From: Cellulomonas septica
Lineage (GTDB): Bacteria > Actinomycetota > Actinomycetes > Actinomycetales > Cellulomonadaceae
Assembly (NCBI RefSeq): GCF_012396155.1
Contig: NZ_JAAXOY010000002.1
Span: 1-59,867, forward strand
Reading direction: 5' to 3'
DNA length: 59,867 nucleotides
This document shows positions 26,301 through 32,894 of the stretch, piece by piece. How positions within the stretch are numbered: position 1 is the stretch's first letter; every line of letters begins with the position of its first letter. Made by a program: the position numbers and the translations under genes. Under the pieces are notes generated by a model. The model saw only the letters and a program-made list of their open reading frames with translations. It had not been told where the DNA came from and searched no databases.

Positions 26301-27727
26301 TGGTCGCCACCAACACCTTCGGGGTCGGCGCGCTCGACCTCACGAAGGTCGTCGACGGAGCCGGGGCGCAGGCGTACGGCGACGGACCGTTCACGCTGGC
26401 CGTGACGTGCACGTTCGACGACGACGGAGACGGACCCAGCGCGCCTCGCACGGTCTACGACAGCACCGTGACCCTCGGTGACGGCGGGCCTCTCACGGCG
26501 CAGATCGCGAACCTCCCGACCGGCGCGCTGTGCACCGTGACCGAGACGGACGACGGCGGGGCCACGTCGACGGTGCTCGAACCGCCGTCGGGCCAGGTGA
26601 CGATCGGCGACGGCACGACCGTCGCGGTGACCGCGACGAACACGTTCGACCTCGCCCCCGTGCGCGTGGTCAAGGAGATCGCCGGCGTCGGGATCGTCTA
26701 CGCGCTGGGGCCGTTCACGGTCCACCTCGAGTGCACGTTCGAGGGCGAGGACGTGACGGTCCCCGGCGGTGCCGACCGCCTCGTCACGCGCTTCGCCGCG
26801 GTGACCTACGACGGGCTCCCGGTCGGCGCGGAGTGCAGCCTGACCGAGACCGACGCCCAGGGGGCGACCGAGGCGGTCGTCTCGCCCGATGCCCTCGTGG
26901 TCGGCGAGGACGCCGACGCCATCTTCACCGTCACGAACACGTTCGCGGTCGCCCCGCTCACCGTCGAGAAGGTCGTCGACGGCGCCGGGTCCGCTTACGG
27001 CACCGGGCCCTTCAGCGTCGAGCTGTCCTGCCAGTTCCAGGGGCGGTCGATCACCGTGCCCGGCCGCGACGTCCGCGAGGTCGTGCCGGGGACACCCGTC
27101 GTCTTCCGCGGCCTGCCTGTCGGTGCCGAGTGCACCGTGTCCGAGACGGACGACGGCGGGGCGACCTCGACGTCCATCGAACCCAGCCCGGTGGTCATCG
27201 GCCAGGACGGCGAGACTCTCGTCACCGTGACGAACACGTTCGACGTCGGGCAGGTCGTCGTCGACAAGCGCCTCGTCGGCGAAGGGGCGGGCGCTCACCA
27301 GGGCGACACCTACGTCGTCGACCTCGCATGCACCCTCGCGACGGCGGCAGGGCCGACCTCCGTGACGCTCGTCGGAGGATCGACTCGTCTCCTGTCGGCC
27401 GCCGGCGGCTGGACCGCGGTCTACCCCACGGTCCCGCAGGGGGCGCAGTGCACCCTGACGGAGGTCGACGACGGCGGCGCCGACGACGTGACCTACAGCG
27501 TCGCCGGCAGGACCGGCCCGTCCGCGACGTTCCTCGTCCCCAGCGGCGCCTCCGTGAGCGTCACGCTCACGGTCACCAACACCTGGAGCGACGTCCTGGC
27601 GACGACGGGCGACGACAGCGGGCGGGTCGCGGTCGTCGCTGCCGTGCTGCTGGTCAGCGGGCTGCTCCTGCTCGCGCTGCGCCGCCGGAACCGTCCACGT
27701 CGTGGGCCCGGGCCAGGAGTGTGGTGA
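20330..27727 (+). CDS. Giant secreted repeat protein with LATTG cell-wall sorting signal
   Basis: This 2,465-residue surface protein has a basic Sec signal (residues 1-43, cut near LPAAAA). A first domain resembles DUF11 (GPYQPGDQVQWVVTV). About 1,600 residues of Thr/Asp/Pro-rich beta-sandwich modules follow, with recurring phrases (TTKEIAPP, ARKSFDPSTV, TTKNISPS, VQGVRYTFSG). Six DUF5979-like repeats fill residues 1773-2422. The C-terminus has LATTG (2423-2427), a membrane helix and a basic tail: a class E sortase-type LAXTG signal. ATG 20330 follows GGAG; GTG 20303 is an alternative. Probably an adhesin or stalk protein. No sortase gene is in the window. Confidence 0.9.
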   Translation: MGDRRTGHGPRRDVRGRRRWAVLAALALVLPTLVVAALPAAAADWGIQKVEVSSGPYQPGDQVQWVVTVSCSDPNASPCTNAVLTDPLPDGIELVSASIQSGPPGGTITADTGTDTVTYTNPSVPNGAQAQIVITAQIADDISFDQSGVPITNTATVTADNAAQQSASDAVTPTVPLQISSSTTKEIAPPGAVARPGTPATITLGSTNTSNDAVDTLVIQDPVDPTADPNPFTYLEYDSIGTVVLPPNADNVIEEYWDGAEWLPLDAAVDPADVQGVRYTFSGDIQPGATASVPVNVVQSDAVTELTAQTTVANDTSSVVTHPTGGTSTPTTADDTYVITPPNNSVTARKSFDPSTVSAGEPTTVTIGATNDGDPTTSMSITEPSPGTPSPFEGDNPLTFVGFGPSGDGTGVQWPADADAASVTFTCAEGPTLTLDATAPDTLPNPPPGCTIVGFTVEFTGDIVTGGDASVPFVADTDPDQVVEDVTHPNEITADIPNATGTASADLVTLTDRLATQTTKNISPSIIPAFPGQTVLVQLPSQLLPFGPDGSTTDAEDVVIQDPTDPTNPGPFWGDFTATAVRSTDVPPGATLTISYWDGTAWVTDPDCGTFTGPTTVSCDLPPDAQGVQFAYHSDAGFPPGENFQPNFLATYDGPPDQDAPLTNCGASSASTAAVGATPPAEGCAAVDPFPVDPDPGDLDFIDKTFLGADPVTVRARTEDQVTAQLTWSTNGFVGVQSMVLSDIADPATTTIAQSFYDAFDLVRVEAVDPAVDPLIPYDAITGVELFVGGAWVDAAGDPCSVAAPCDGSFPGYTLTADEREDATAVRLTYVESPTRGTVDPTAPQPGEGVARSTQADGRHLNLTFQVRDERRSDGSPVLGSTNGTIYNVPTDPGLVDDTARGTATFGDNEYTDTDADDVLILDQPINVGIDKTWTGGPLSVPPEGTPADAYPSTTVQVTATNNSVARVDTMRIAEPSAPDPGGVVEVGAAPGTSPFDVFTLTGISVVPPAGTAPVGDPDFPDGGVTVVLTSVGGTTAELTEAEAEALTAAELADVVGVEARFDGRITSGAQGVLDLTLLLREFDRYDPTTRVNVADYSPVPNSAGAEVADPGGTPGSQDPQAWDDATMELDDAEISMVVGKSFTPATVVEPGSDAEDNPTSVLALTGQPTGPSRAVSMTLVDVDGSFWNQYDLVGFDASTLTAPIDRVRVDAYTGGTYDPGTDTFVGGTWTNGTPGTTFSLPAGVAAADVTGVRFTFTRSDGAIWENPANPTQAVNLEVQVRDTLRSDPATPVPTDLAGNLAAPGETAAGLATNDVDGTVTGADLVVNPDDPTGPLVPVSADETAQATITYAHATNAVQVVKTFAGVVTGGTQPPDAVFPMAIAVTNTGNRPIFDLDVVDDPMPADADGAQLRLAEGVDDPFSYALTGAAPTPPNGDPLPTTDAGTDGDVTVTQGGDLESLEFTIPDDAVLEVGQTYTITVLVQFRVGLPAGTVVLNTTGVTGDRPWDGCATRLDPATGQCQADADVTPIPAAVLSQAKLVKATADDELDVLVDPDAPTPPAGGCVPDADGFYAYPCTPVIAPGHDETWRIVVNNVGNLPLNKVVIYDRLPIPGDTGSYASSARGSQFRPILDPNVPPLAVNVPSDATVTFWYSTTQNYCMTDLTDPLNEPSCPTDDATTGWVQLTGSETDAVYESIVALKAVISFPESDPFTPGESIALEGATTTPAEVPDTGGRSIAWNSAAASGVVVTPLGDLNLLPTEGTKVGVATASGPLEVTKEVTGDGAAYAPDAFDLFVQCTSAVGTWQETVLDPIPVTVTPGTPLTVLNLPYGAQCTITEDGSDGQTELLVGTVTIESETAPTLITAVNRYDLTSLQLSKAVESEALDQDGDPVPFGPFEVTVECRFLGQDVFADGYDADDPMVLELDDGDTVALTGLPVGATCTVAETGTGGATSVALSVQQAGGDPVVTDGTSTDVVLGGEVTGEAANDVVATNTFGVGALDLTKVVDGAGAQAYGDGPFTLAVTCTFDDDGDGPSAPRTVYDSTVTLGDGGPLTAQIANLPTGALCTVTETDDGGATSTVLEPPSGQVTIGDGTTVAVTATNTFDLAPVRVVKEIAGVGIVYALGPFTVHLECTFEGEDVTVPGGADRLVTRFAAVTYDGLPVGAECSLTETDAQGATEAVVSPDALVVGEDADAIFTVTNTFAVAPLTVEKVVDGAGSAYGTGPFSVELSCQFQGRSITVPGRDVREVVPGTPVVFRGLPVGAECTVSETDDGGATSTSIEPSPVVIGQDGETLVTVTNTFDVGQVVVDKRLVGEGAGAHQGDTYVVDLACTLATAAGPTSVTLVGGSTRLLSAAGGWTAVYPTVPQGAQCTLTEVDDGGADDVTYSVAGRTGPSATFLVPSGASVSVTLTVTNTWSDVLATTGDDSGRVAVVAAVLLVSGLLLLALRRRNRPRRGPGPGVW
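25646..27594 (+). repeat. Six tandem DUF5979-like coding repeats
   Basis: Six consecutive modules of 97-128 residues are seen in the translated sequence. Most have a Lys-Val opening (LEVTKEVTG, LQLSKAVES, LDLTKVVDG, VRVVKEIAG, LTVEKVVDG, VVVDKRLVG), a Cys-containing strand (VQCT, VECR, VTCT, LECT, LSCQ, LACT), a second Cys in the LPxGAxCT(V/I/L)(T/S)E motif, and an ending such as VTNTF. The two cysteines in each module could form a disulfide. DNA similarity is visible, for example ACGGACGACGGCGGGGC near 26548 and 27150. Confidence 0.8.
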
Positions 27728-27757
27728 CGCTCGAGCTGACCGGCGGTGCGCAGGGCG

Positions 27758-28630
27758 CTAGACCGCCTTCCATGACCTCACGTCGTCGCGACCTCGGACG
27801 ACGCGTCCGAGCACCCCGTCCTCCTCGGCGCACGCCCGACCGACGACGCACGCGAGCACGAGCGCGAAGCTGACCGCGAACAGCCAGCCGATGTAGGCGA
27901 AGACGAGGCCGAGCACGCCGAACTGCCTCGCGCCGGAGACCAGGACGATCGGCAGGTAGAGGGTGCCCGCGATGCTGAGGACGCCCAGCAGGAACGCGCT
28001 CATCAGACCGGAGAAGGCCAGGACCCGGACGGAGACCTGCGCCCGGAGCAGCGCCCAGGGGACGAACGTCCAGACGACCCCCCAGATCACGAGGCGGACG
28101 AGGAAGTCCCAGAGCGCCGGCAGCGGGACGCCCTCCGTCGCCTGACGTGTCAGCTCGAGCAACCCGATCGCCACGATCACCGCGAGGACGGTGGCCGGCC
28201 AGCGCCACGCGGAACGCAAGCCGGGGCGCTTGACCTGCCACACCTTGGCATACATGCGTTCGAGCGCCCGGGAGTACGACGTCGCACCGATCAGCGCCAC
28301 GAGAAGGCCGAGCACGCCAACGCTGGAGCCCACCGACGCGTCGGTGGAGACGCTGCCGGCCAGCGACTCGCGGGTCGCGTCGGAGAGCCCCAGGCTGTCG
28401 GCCATGAACGACCCGAAGCCCTCTCGATCGGGCTTGAGGGCCGCGGTCACGATCATCACCGGGACGAGCGACACGAACGCCTGTGCGGCGAGGGTCATCG
28501 CACGGTCGAACGGTTCGATCGCGACGAAGCCGACGTAGACCCGCTCGATCAGCGCACCGGAGGACGTCCGGCGGAGCCGGGCGGCGACGCGGCGGCTCCG
28601 CAGGAGCGCTCGATCCATCACGGTGCTCAC
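27758..28630 (-). CDS. YihY/virulence factor BrkB family membrane protein
   Basis: The 290-residue protein has about six membrane helices with the YihY family pattern. An amphipathic start (IEPFDRAMTLAAQAFVSLVP) is followed by GLLVALIGATSYSRALERMY, then long hydrophobic segments (LVIWGVVWTFVPWALL, VLGLVFAYIGWLFAVSFALV). Family function is not firmly known. GTG 28630 has a distant GGAG; ATG 28618 in frame (MDRALL) is an alternative with no clear site. The gene is convergent with the giant surface-protein gene, only 30 bp apart. Confidence 0.82.
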   Translation of the reverse strand: MSTVMDRALLRSRRVAARLRRTSSGALIERVYVGFVAIEPFDRAMTLAAQAFVSLVPVMIVTAALKPDREGFGSFMADSLGLSDATRESLAGSVSTDASVGSSVGVLGLLVALIGATSYSRALERMYAKVWQVKRPGLRSAWRWPATVLAVIVAIGLLELTRQATEGVPLPALWDFLVRLVIWGVVWTFVPWALLRAQVSVRVLAFSGLMSAFLLGVLSIAGTLYLPIVLVSGARQFGVLGLVFAYIGWLFAVSFALVLACVVGRACAEEDGVLGRVVRGRDDVRSWKAV

Positions 28631-28832
28631 GCGTGTCGCCGCTCCAGAGCGTCGCGCTCCCACAGCAGCCCGCCGCGGAGGCCACGGTGTGGCGCGGCCG
28701 TGGGCGACGGGCCGTGTTCCTGCAGGCCGACCGCATCCATGTCGCCGAACATAGGCGTGGTGGCGGCGCTGCGCACGCCTCACCGATGCCAGGTGCCGCT
28801 GTCGGCCGTCACGGGCGCCACCAGCCCCGAGC

Positions 28833-29165
28833 TCAGCGCTGCGGCCCGTGTCGCCACCAGTCCCACGCGACGCCCCGTCCGCTCGAGGTCCAGGTCGGTC
28901 TGGCGGGTGTCGCCTCGACGCTGGGGGCGCGACGGCGGCGAAGGACGTCCCTCGGCGTCTCGCCTCGCTCGGAGTGCCACGTCCGCCCACCTGCCGCACG
29001 GACCATGAGCTCGTAGTCGCCGCCCCGCTCCGTGCACCGAGCGATCGCGACGACGTGCGCCTCGGTCTTCGTCGAGAACGGTCCGGCGACCTCGAGGGTC
29101 ACGCGCGAGCGCGCCCCGGCCGGGGGGAGGAAGAGCACGCCGAACTCCGCGGCCGGCTCTGACAT
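28833..29165 (-). CDS. Small hypothetical protein, DUF2188-like
   Basis: The 110-residue soluble protein has good coding features: ATG 29165 follows GGGAGAGAA. The block GPFSTKTEAHVVAIARCTER followed by YELMVRAAGGRTWHSERGETP resembles the short DUF2188 pattern (TK-x-EA...A...G-x-EL-x-V...G-x-R...ERG-x-xP). The C-terminal 30 residues are basic and Trp-containing. Function is unknown. It lies 79 bp after the BCCT carrier stop on the same strand. The DUF2188 match is by eye only. Confidence 0.5.
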   Translation of the reverse strand: MSEPAAEFGVLFLPPAGARSRVTLEVAGPFSTKTEAHVVAIARCTERGGDYELMVRAAGGRTWHSERGETPRDVLRRRRAPSVEATPARPTWTSSGRGVAWDWWRHGPQR

Positions 29166-29244
29166 CGTTCTCTCCCTGCAGTCGGACGACTCTGCTGCGG
29201 GTCTGGCCGCGACCGCCGTCATCCGGCGGTCGGGCCCTCGCCTC

Positions 29245-31212
29245 CTAGGTGACGGCGCCGTCCACGCCGACCTCGACCGGTGAGCGCCGCTCACGGTCCT
29301 CGGCCGGGTCGCTCCGCCTGCCCGTCGGGGCCTCCCCGTCGCCCCACGGGGCCGCGCCCGCTGTCGCGTCGCCCGCGTCGACCGGGTACCAGTCCGTGAG
29401 GACGGGGTCGTCCGTGTCGAGCCACGCGCCGGCTCCCTCGTTCGGCTCGGTCGCGACGACGCCGATGACGAAGTCGTCGCCGTGCTCCTCGATCCCGGCG
29501 CGCACCCCCTGGTCGAGCGCCTCGCGGGCGTAGCGCCGGCGAAGGGTCAGCGGGTCGCGCGCGAGATCCTTCGCCCAGGCGACCATCACGAGGATGACCA
29601 CCACCGCGAACGGAAGGGCCGAGACCATCATGAGGTTCTGCAGGCTCGAGAGCGCCAGCTGACCTCCGCCGACCAGGAGGACCGCAGCGATCGTCGCCAG
29701 CGCGACGCCCCACACGACGGTCGTGGATCGTCGCGGCGCCGGGTTGCCCTGCTCGGAGAGGCTCGCCATGACGATCGACGCCGAATCGGCGCTCGTGACG
29801 AAGAAGATCACGATCGAGACCATGGCGAGCACCGAGGTGACGGCGCCCAGCGGCAGCTCGTGCAGGACGGCGAACAGCATGTCCTGGCCGGACGCCGCGT
29901 CGCTGATCGCTGCGCCGGTCTGCTCGAGCCACATCGTGGTGCCGCCGAGGATCGTGAACCACACGAGGCACACGGCGCTCGGCACGACGATGACCGTCGT
30001 CACGAACTCGCGCAGCGTCCGCCCGCGACTGATCTTCGCGACGAACAGGCCGACGAACGGCGTCCATGACACCCACCACGTCCAGTAGTACGTGGTCCAC
30101 GAGCTCATGAACGTCTGCGCCTCGGGCGACGTCGCGGCGGACTGCGCCATGAGGGTGGGCAGCTCACCGATGAACGTCATGAGAACGCCGGGGACGAGGT
30201 TGAGGATGAGGACGGTGGGACCGACGACGAGGACGAAGATCCCGAGCAGCCCGGCGAGCGCCATGTTGACGTTGGACAGCGCGCGGATGCCCCGCTTGAG
30301 CCCGGAGACGGCCGAGAGGATGAACGCCACCGCGAGCACCGCGATGATGCCCACGATGACGCCGTTCCCCAGGGGACCCACGCCGCCGACGATCTCGACG
30401 CCCCGGCCGATCTGCAGGGCGCCGATCCCGAGGGACACCGCCGTCCCGAAGAGGGTCACGACGATGGCGAAGACGTCGACGACCTTGCCGAGCGGGCCCT
30501 CGCTGCGCTTCCCGAAGATCGGCTCCAGCAGTGCTGACATCAGCGGCGTGCGTCCCTTGCGGTACGCCGCGTACGCGACCGCTCCGCCGACCAGCGCGTA
30601 GTACGCCCACGCGACCGGACCCCAGTGGAAGAGCGTCTGCGCGAGTGCGAGGTGCATGGCCCGGTCGCTGCCCGCCTCGGTCCGCGCGAACGCGGGCGGC
30701 AGGTCGAGGAAGAACGCCATCGGCTCCAGCGGACCGTAGAAGAGCAGGCCGATGCCGATGCCCGCCGAGAAGAGCATGGCGACCCACGAGACGGTGGAGA
30801 ACGTCGGCTTCTCGCCGTCCTGGCCGAGCCGGACCGCACGGTGGCGGCCGAAGCCCAGCCACATCATGAACAGGAAGACTGTCACCGTCAGGACCCCGAA
30901 GAACCACCCGAAGTCGTGGGTGACGACGACGAACCCGGCGTCGGCCACGCGGGCCAGGCCGGCCGGTGAGAGCACTCCCCAGGCGATGACGCCGACGACG
31001 AGCGCCGCGGCGGTGGCGAAGACCGCGCGGTCGACGCCGAAGGTGCGATGCGTCCTCTCGACACCGATCCCGGGCAGCAGCGCCGGGTGCGGCGTCCCGA
31101 CGGTGTCGGGGGAGGTCACCTCCTCGAGGATCCGAGCCGCGCGAGCCCGCTGCGCAGCCGTGCTGGTGGCGACCGATCCTCTGCTGGAACCGGTGCGATG
31201 GTCGCTCGTCAC
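29245..31212 (-). CDS. BCCT-family osmoprotectant transporter
   Basis: The 655-residue carrier has 12 membrane helices and BCCT signatures: the glycine-rich FSAGIGIGLLFYGPLEP, the Trp-rich WTTYYWTWWVSWTPFVGLFV with KISRGRTLREF, and FFVTSADSASIVMASL. BCCT proteins import glycine betaine, choline or related compounds with Na+ or H+. Both tails are long: about 65 residues N-terminal, and an acidic C-terminus of about 110, where osmosensing resides in BetP. GTG 31212 has only a weak ribosome binding site. A two-unit GTCA repeat lies 22-36 bp before the start. Confidence 0.93.
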   Translation of the reverse strand: MTSDHRTGSSRGSVATSTAAQRARAARILEEVTSPDTVGTPHPALLPGIGVERTHRTFGVDRAVFATAAALVVGVIAWGVLSPAGLARVADAGFVVVTHDFGWFFGVLTVTVFLFMMWLGFGRHRAVRLGQDGEKPTFSTVSWVAMLFSAGIGIGLLFYGPLEPMAFFLDLPPAFARTEAGSDRAMHLALAQTLFHWGPVAWAYYALVGGAVAYAAYRKGRTPLMSALLEPIFGKRSEGPLGKVVDVFAIVVTLFGTAVSLGIGALQIGRGVEIVGGVGPLGNGVIVGIIAVLAVAFILSAVSGLKRGIRALSNVNMALAGLLGIFVLVVGPTVLILNLVPGVLMTFIGELPTLMAQSAATSPEAQTFMSSWTTYYWTWWVSWTPFVGLFVAKISRGRTLREFVTTVIVVPSAVCLVWFTILGGTTMWLEQTGAAISDAASGQDMLFAVLHELPLGAVTSVLAMVSIVIFFVTSADSASIVMASLSEQGNPAPRRSTTVVWGVALATIAAVLLVGGGQLALSSLQNLMMVSALPFAVVVILVMVAWAKDLARDPLTLRRRYAREALDQGVRAGIEEHGDDFVIGVVATEPNEGAGAWLDTDDPVLTDWYPVDAGDATAGAAPWGDGEAPTGRRSDPAEDRERRSPVEVGVDGAVT

Positions 31213-31233
31213 GGAGCTTGCCCTTCGTCGGTC

Positions 31234-31248
31234 GTCAAGAGACGGTCA
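31234..31248 (-). promoter_or_regulatory. Possible half box (two GTCA units) before the BCCT gene
   Basis: GTCA at 31234 and 31245 keeps the 11-bp period of boxes A-D, but the spacer AAGAGACG differs from the ACACGTTC core and there is no third unit. It may be a weak member of the same set or chance. It would sit very close to the start codon. Confidence 0.25.
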
Positions 31249-31318
31249 AACACCGTACAGGACTTGCCGCGGGCACCGATCTCCGACCCCCTTCCTTCGC
31301 GCGGCTTCGACGCGAGCC

Positions 31319-31915
31319 CTACCCCTCGCTGCACTGGCGTTCCGCCGCAGCCGCGAAGTCAGGCACCGGGCGTCCCTCGGCCTCTTCCGGCGTCGTGGCG
31401 AGCCCGTTGCGCCGGATGTCCGCGATCAACCAGTCCATCTCCGCGATCTCGCGGCGTTGTGCCTCGCTGATCGACGCAGCGAGGCGGCACACCCGGACGT
31501 CGCTGATCCCCGCGCGCTCGGACCGGGTGATCGCGAGGGAGTGGTGCGGGATCATCGACGACATCCAGCCGGTGTCCTGCACGGTGACCTGGCTGCGGTC
31601 GAGGTAGATCCCGCCGCCGAGCAGCAGTGTGCTCACCACGACGACCGCGACGTTGCCTCGCGGGCTCGTGTACATCTGGCGCATCCACGCCAGCATGACG
31701 AGCCCCATCGCGCCCCCCATGGTCATCGCCATGAAGACACGGCTTTCGCTGAACCGCACGTGGTCCCACTGATACGTGGCGACGTACATCGCGGCGTACA
31801 TGACGACCATCCCGGTCCAGATCATCGCGGCGAAGCGCAGGTAGGTGTTCCGAGTGCCATGGTCGTGCTCGATGTGCTGTGGCTGGCCGCCCGTGGGGCC
31901 GACGTCGGTGGTCAC
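31319..31915 (-). CDS. DUF305 protein with three N-terminal membrane helices
   Basis: The 198-residue protein has three membrane helices (YLRFAAMIWTGMVVMYAAMY, VFMAMTMGGAMGLVMLAWM, GNVAVVVVSTLLLGGGIYL). A C-terminal helical domain has the DUF305 signature MSSMIPHHSLAITRSERAG and AQRREIAEMDWLI. The family has conserved His residues and is often linked to copper or metal stress; the function is not proven. GTG 31915 follows AAGGAG. Box D lies about 245 bp upstream, with no gene between. Confidence 0.85.
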   Translation of the reverse strand: MTTDVGPTGGQPQHIEHDHGTRNTYLRFAAMIWTGMVVMYAAMYVATYQWDHVRFSESRVFMAMTMGGAMGLVMLAWMRQMYTSPRGNVAVVVVSTLLLGGGIYLDRSQVTVQDTGWMSSMIPHHSLAITRSERAGISDVRVCRLAASISEAQRREIAEMDWLIADIRRNGLATTPEEAEGRPVPDFAAAAERQCSEG

Positions 31916-32162
31916 GGAAAGCTCCTTCGTGTCCTGGCACCCATCCCGCCGGCCTGCCTCCGGGTCGAGGGCACCGCTGTGCTGCACGAGTCCCGGCGCT
32001 CGACCGTCACCGGGGCGCCTGCGACGCCCGCGACGCACCGCAGGCCCGACTGCCGTGCTGCGCGACACGGCGGCTGCGAGAGGCCGCTCTCGTCGGCTCG
32101 TTCCTACACCCTGCGACGAGGGGTGCCTGGCGGCCAAGCGGTGCCGACCGCGGCGCGGTTCT

Positions 32163-32188
32163 GTCACACGATCGTCATGTTGGCGTCC
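32163..32188 (-). promoter_or_regulatory. GTCA-repeat box D upstream of the DUF305 gene
   Basis: GTCA at 32163 and 32174 and GTCC at 32185, with exact 11-bp period. The core TGTCACACGATCGTCATG differs from box A at one base, and both are followed by a GAGTCGAC stretch. It points on the minus strand to the DUF305 gene. Confidence 0.6.
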
Positions 32189-32330
32189 GGCGAGTCGACG
32201 AGCGCGGAAGGCGTCGGGGAACGAGCCCCACGGCGCCGACGACAACCACGAGTTTGTGTCGGATGAACGTCATCGGGGTCGCTGGCGTTGTCGGACTGGG
32301 CGATGAGGTTCTCCTGGGCTTCGCTGAGCC

Positions 32331-32348
32331 TGGACACTTAATGGACAC
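32331..32348. repeat. Doubled TGGACAC (possible integrase arm-type sites)
   Basis: TGGACAC occurs at 32331 and 32342, 11 bp apart, about 155 bp inside the right repeat copy. Short direct repeats at such a distance from the core resemble arm-type sites of tyrosine integrases. A related TGGACATGTCC lies at 32604 just outside. This is a pattern argument only. Confidence 0.3.
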
Positions 32349-32445
32349 TTTGCGGCACCGAGAGGCCCCGAGAGTGGCCGATCCGGGGCCATAGGATGGT
32401 TCTACGACGCCCCTAGATCCCGGCGTCAGCCCAGGTCAGGCCGAA

Positions 32446-32468
32446 GGTCTCGGAGAAACGCCGAGACC
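32446..32468. terminator. Hairpin just inside the right repeat
   Basis: GGTCTCGG (32446-32453) and CCGAGACC (32461-32468) form a perfect 8-bp stem with a 7-nt loop (AGAAACG). No gene ends next to it, so it may be the terminator of a lost gene or part of the att region. Confidence 0.35.
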
Positions 32469-32499
32469 CGCACGGCCTTCCGCATGCACTGCGGTACTT

Positions 32500-32592
32500 C
32501 AGGGGGTCAGGGGTTCGAGTCCCCTCAGCTCCACCGAAGTAGCAGGTCAGAGGCCGCGTCGGGATCCTGAGGACAGGGAGCCGGACGCGGCC
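32500..32592 (+). repeat. Direct repeat copy 2: tRNA-Ala 3' fragment (putative attR)
   Basis: Bases 32500-32555 are identical to 1546-1601, followed by about 37 more bases with few changes. The fragment has the T arm and 3' acceptor strand but no 5' half, so it is not a functional tRNA. Its hairpin and T run look like the original downstream flank of the tRNA. Confidence 0.8.
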
Positions 32593-32604
32593 ACCGGTCT
32601 TTTT
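32552..32604 (+). terminator. Intrinsic terminator with U tract (original tRNA-Ala terminator)
   Basis: GGCCGCGTC (32552-32560) pairs perfectly with GACGCGGCC (32584-32592), and TCTTTTT (32598-32604) follows shortly after. Copy 1 at 1596 has a mismatch in the stem and no T run. The complete terminator therefore sits at the far repeat, consistent with it being the pre-insertion flank of the tRNA gene. Confidence 0.65.
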
Positions 32605-32894
32605 GGACATGTCCGGCATCAGCCTGGCAGCCCCACGCTCGGATGCTCTCGCCCCGCCCTGGGCGAAACCCCATCGTCAGTTGCTGCCCGCCCATGATCT
32701 GCCGATGTCGTGGGAGGGTCGGGCGGCGGCACGCGGTCGGTGGTCAGGAGCGATCGGGATCGAGGGCGCCCCGAAGGGTGCTCCGGGGCGTTGTGCGGTA
32801 GGACTGTCTGGTCGGCGTCCTCCCGTTCGGTCGAGCAGCGGACCAGCTCCTCGGAGCTGGAACATCCCGCTGCCGCTGAACCTCGGGGGCTCAC
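32605..32894. other. Upstream region of the LuxR-type regulator, no gene seen
   Basis: The interval starts with the 10-bp palindrome GGACATGTCC (32605-32614) and has no convincing reading frame. It probably contains the promoter of the regulator at 32895. I cannot point to clear -35/-10 elements. Confidence 0.4.

Larger units (their letters stand above)
31916..32499. other. Gene-free right end of the putative island
   Basis: No convincing gene is seen on either strand. The interval holds box D (32163), a doubled TGGACAC (32331), and a hairpin (32446). A 57-codon minus-strand frame from about 32337 reads SEAQENLIAQSDNASDP, but has no good start or family. Integrase genes normally lie at one end of such elements, and none is recognisable here. 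Confidence 0.5.

Noticed and set aside
22955-27298. Minus-strand frame of 1,447 residues opposite the giant surface protein
   Set aside because: Arg/Val/Asp-rich shadow frame caused by high GC content; no domains, and the plus strand has a clear signal peptide, repeats and sorting signal.
25646-27594. CRISPR-like array
   Set aside because: The periodic repeats are about 300-380 bp, coding and divergent at DNA level. They are protein modules. No CRISPR array was seen anywhere in the window.
32165-32337. 57-codon minus-strand frame containing SEAQENLIAQSDNASDP
   Set aside because: Weak start, no family, Arg-rich second half. An integrase remnant cannot be claimed from it.
32500-32575. Second tRNA-Ala gene
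   Set aside because: Only the T arm and 3' acceptor strand are present; upstream sequence does not supply a D arm or anticodon stem.
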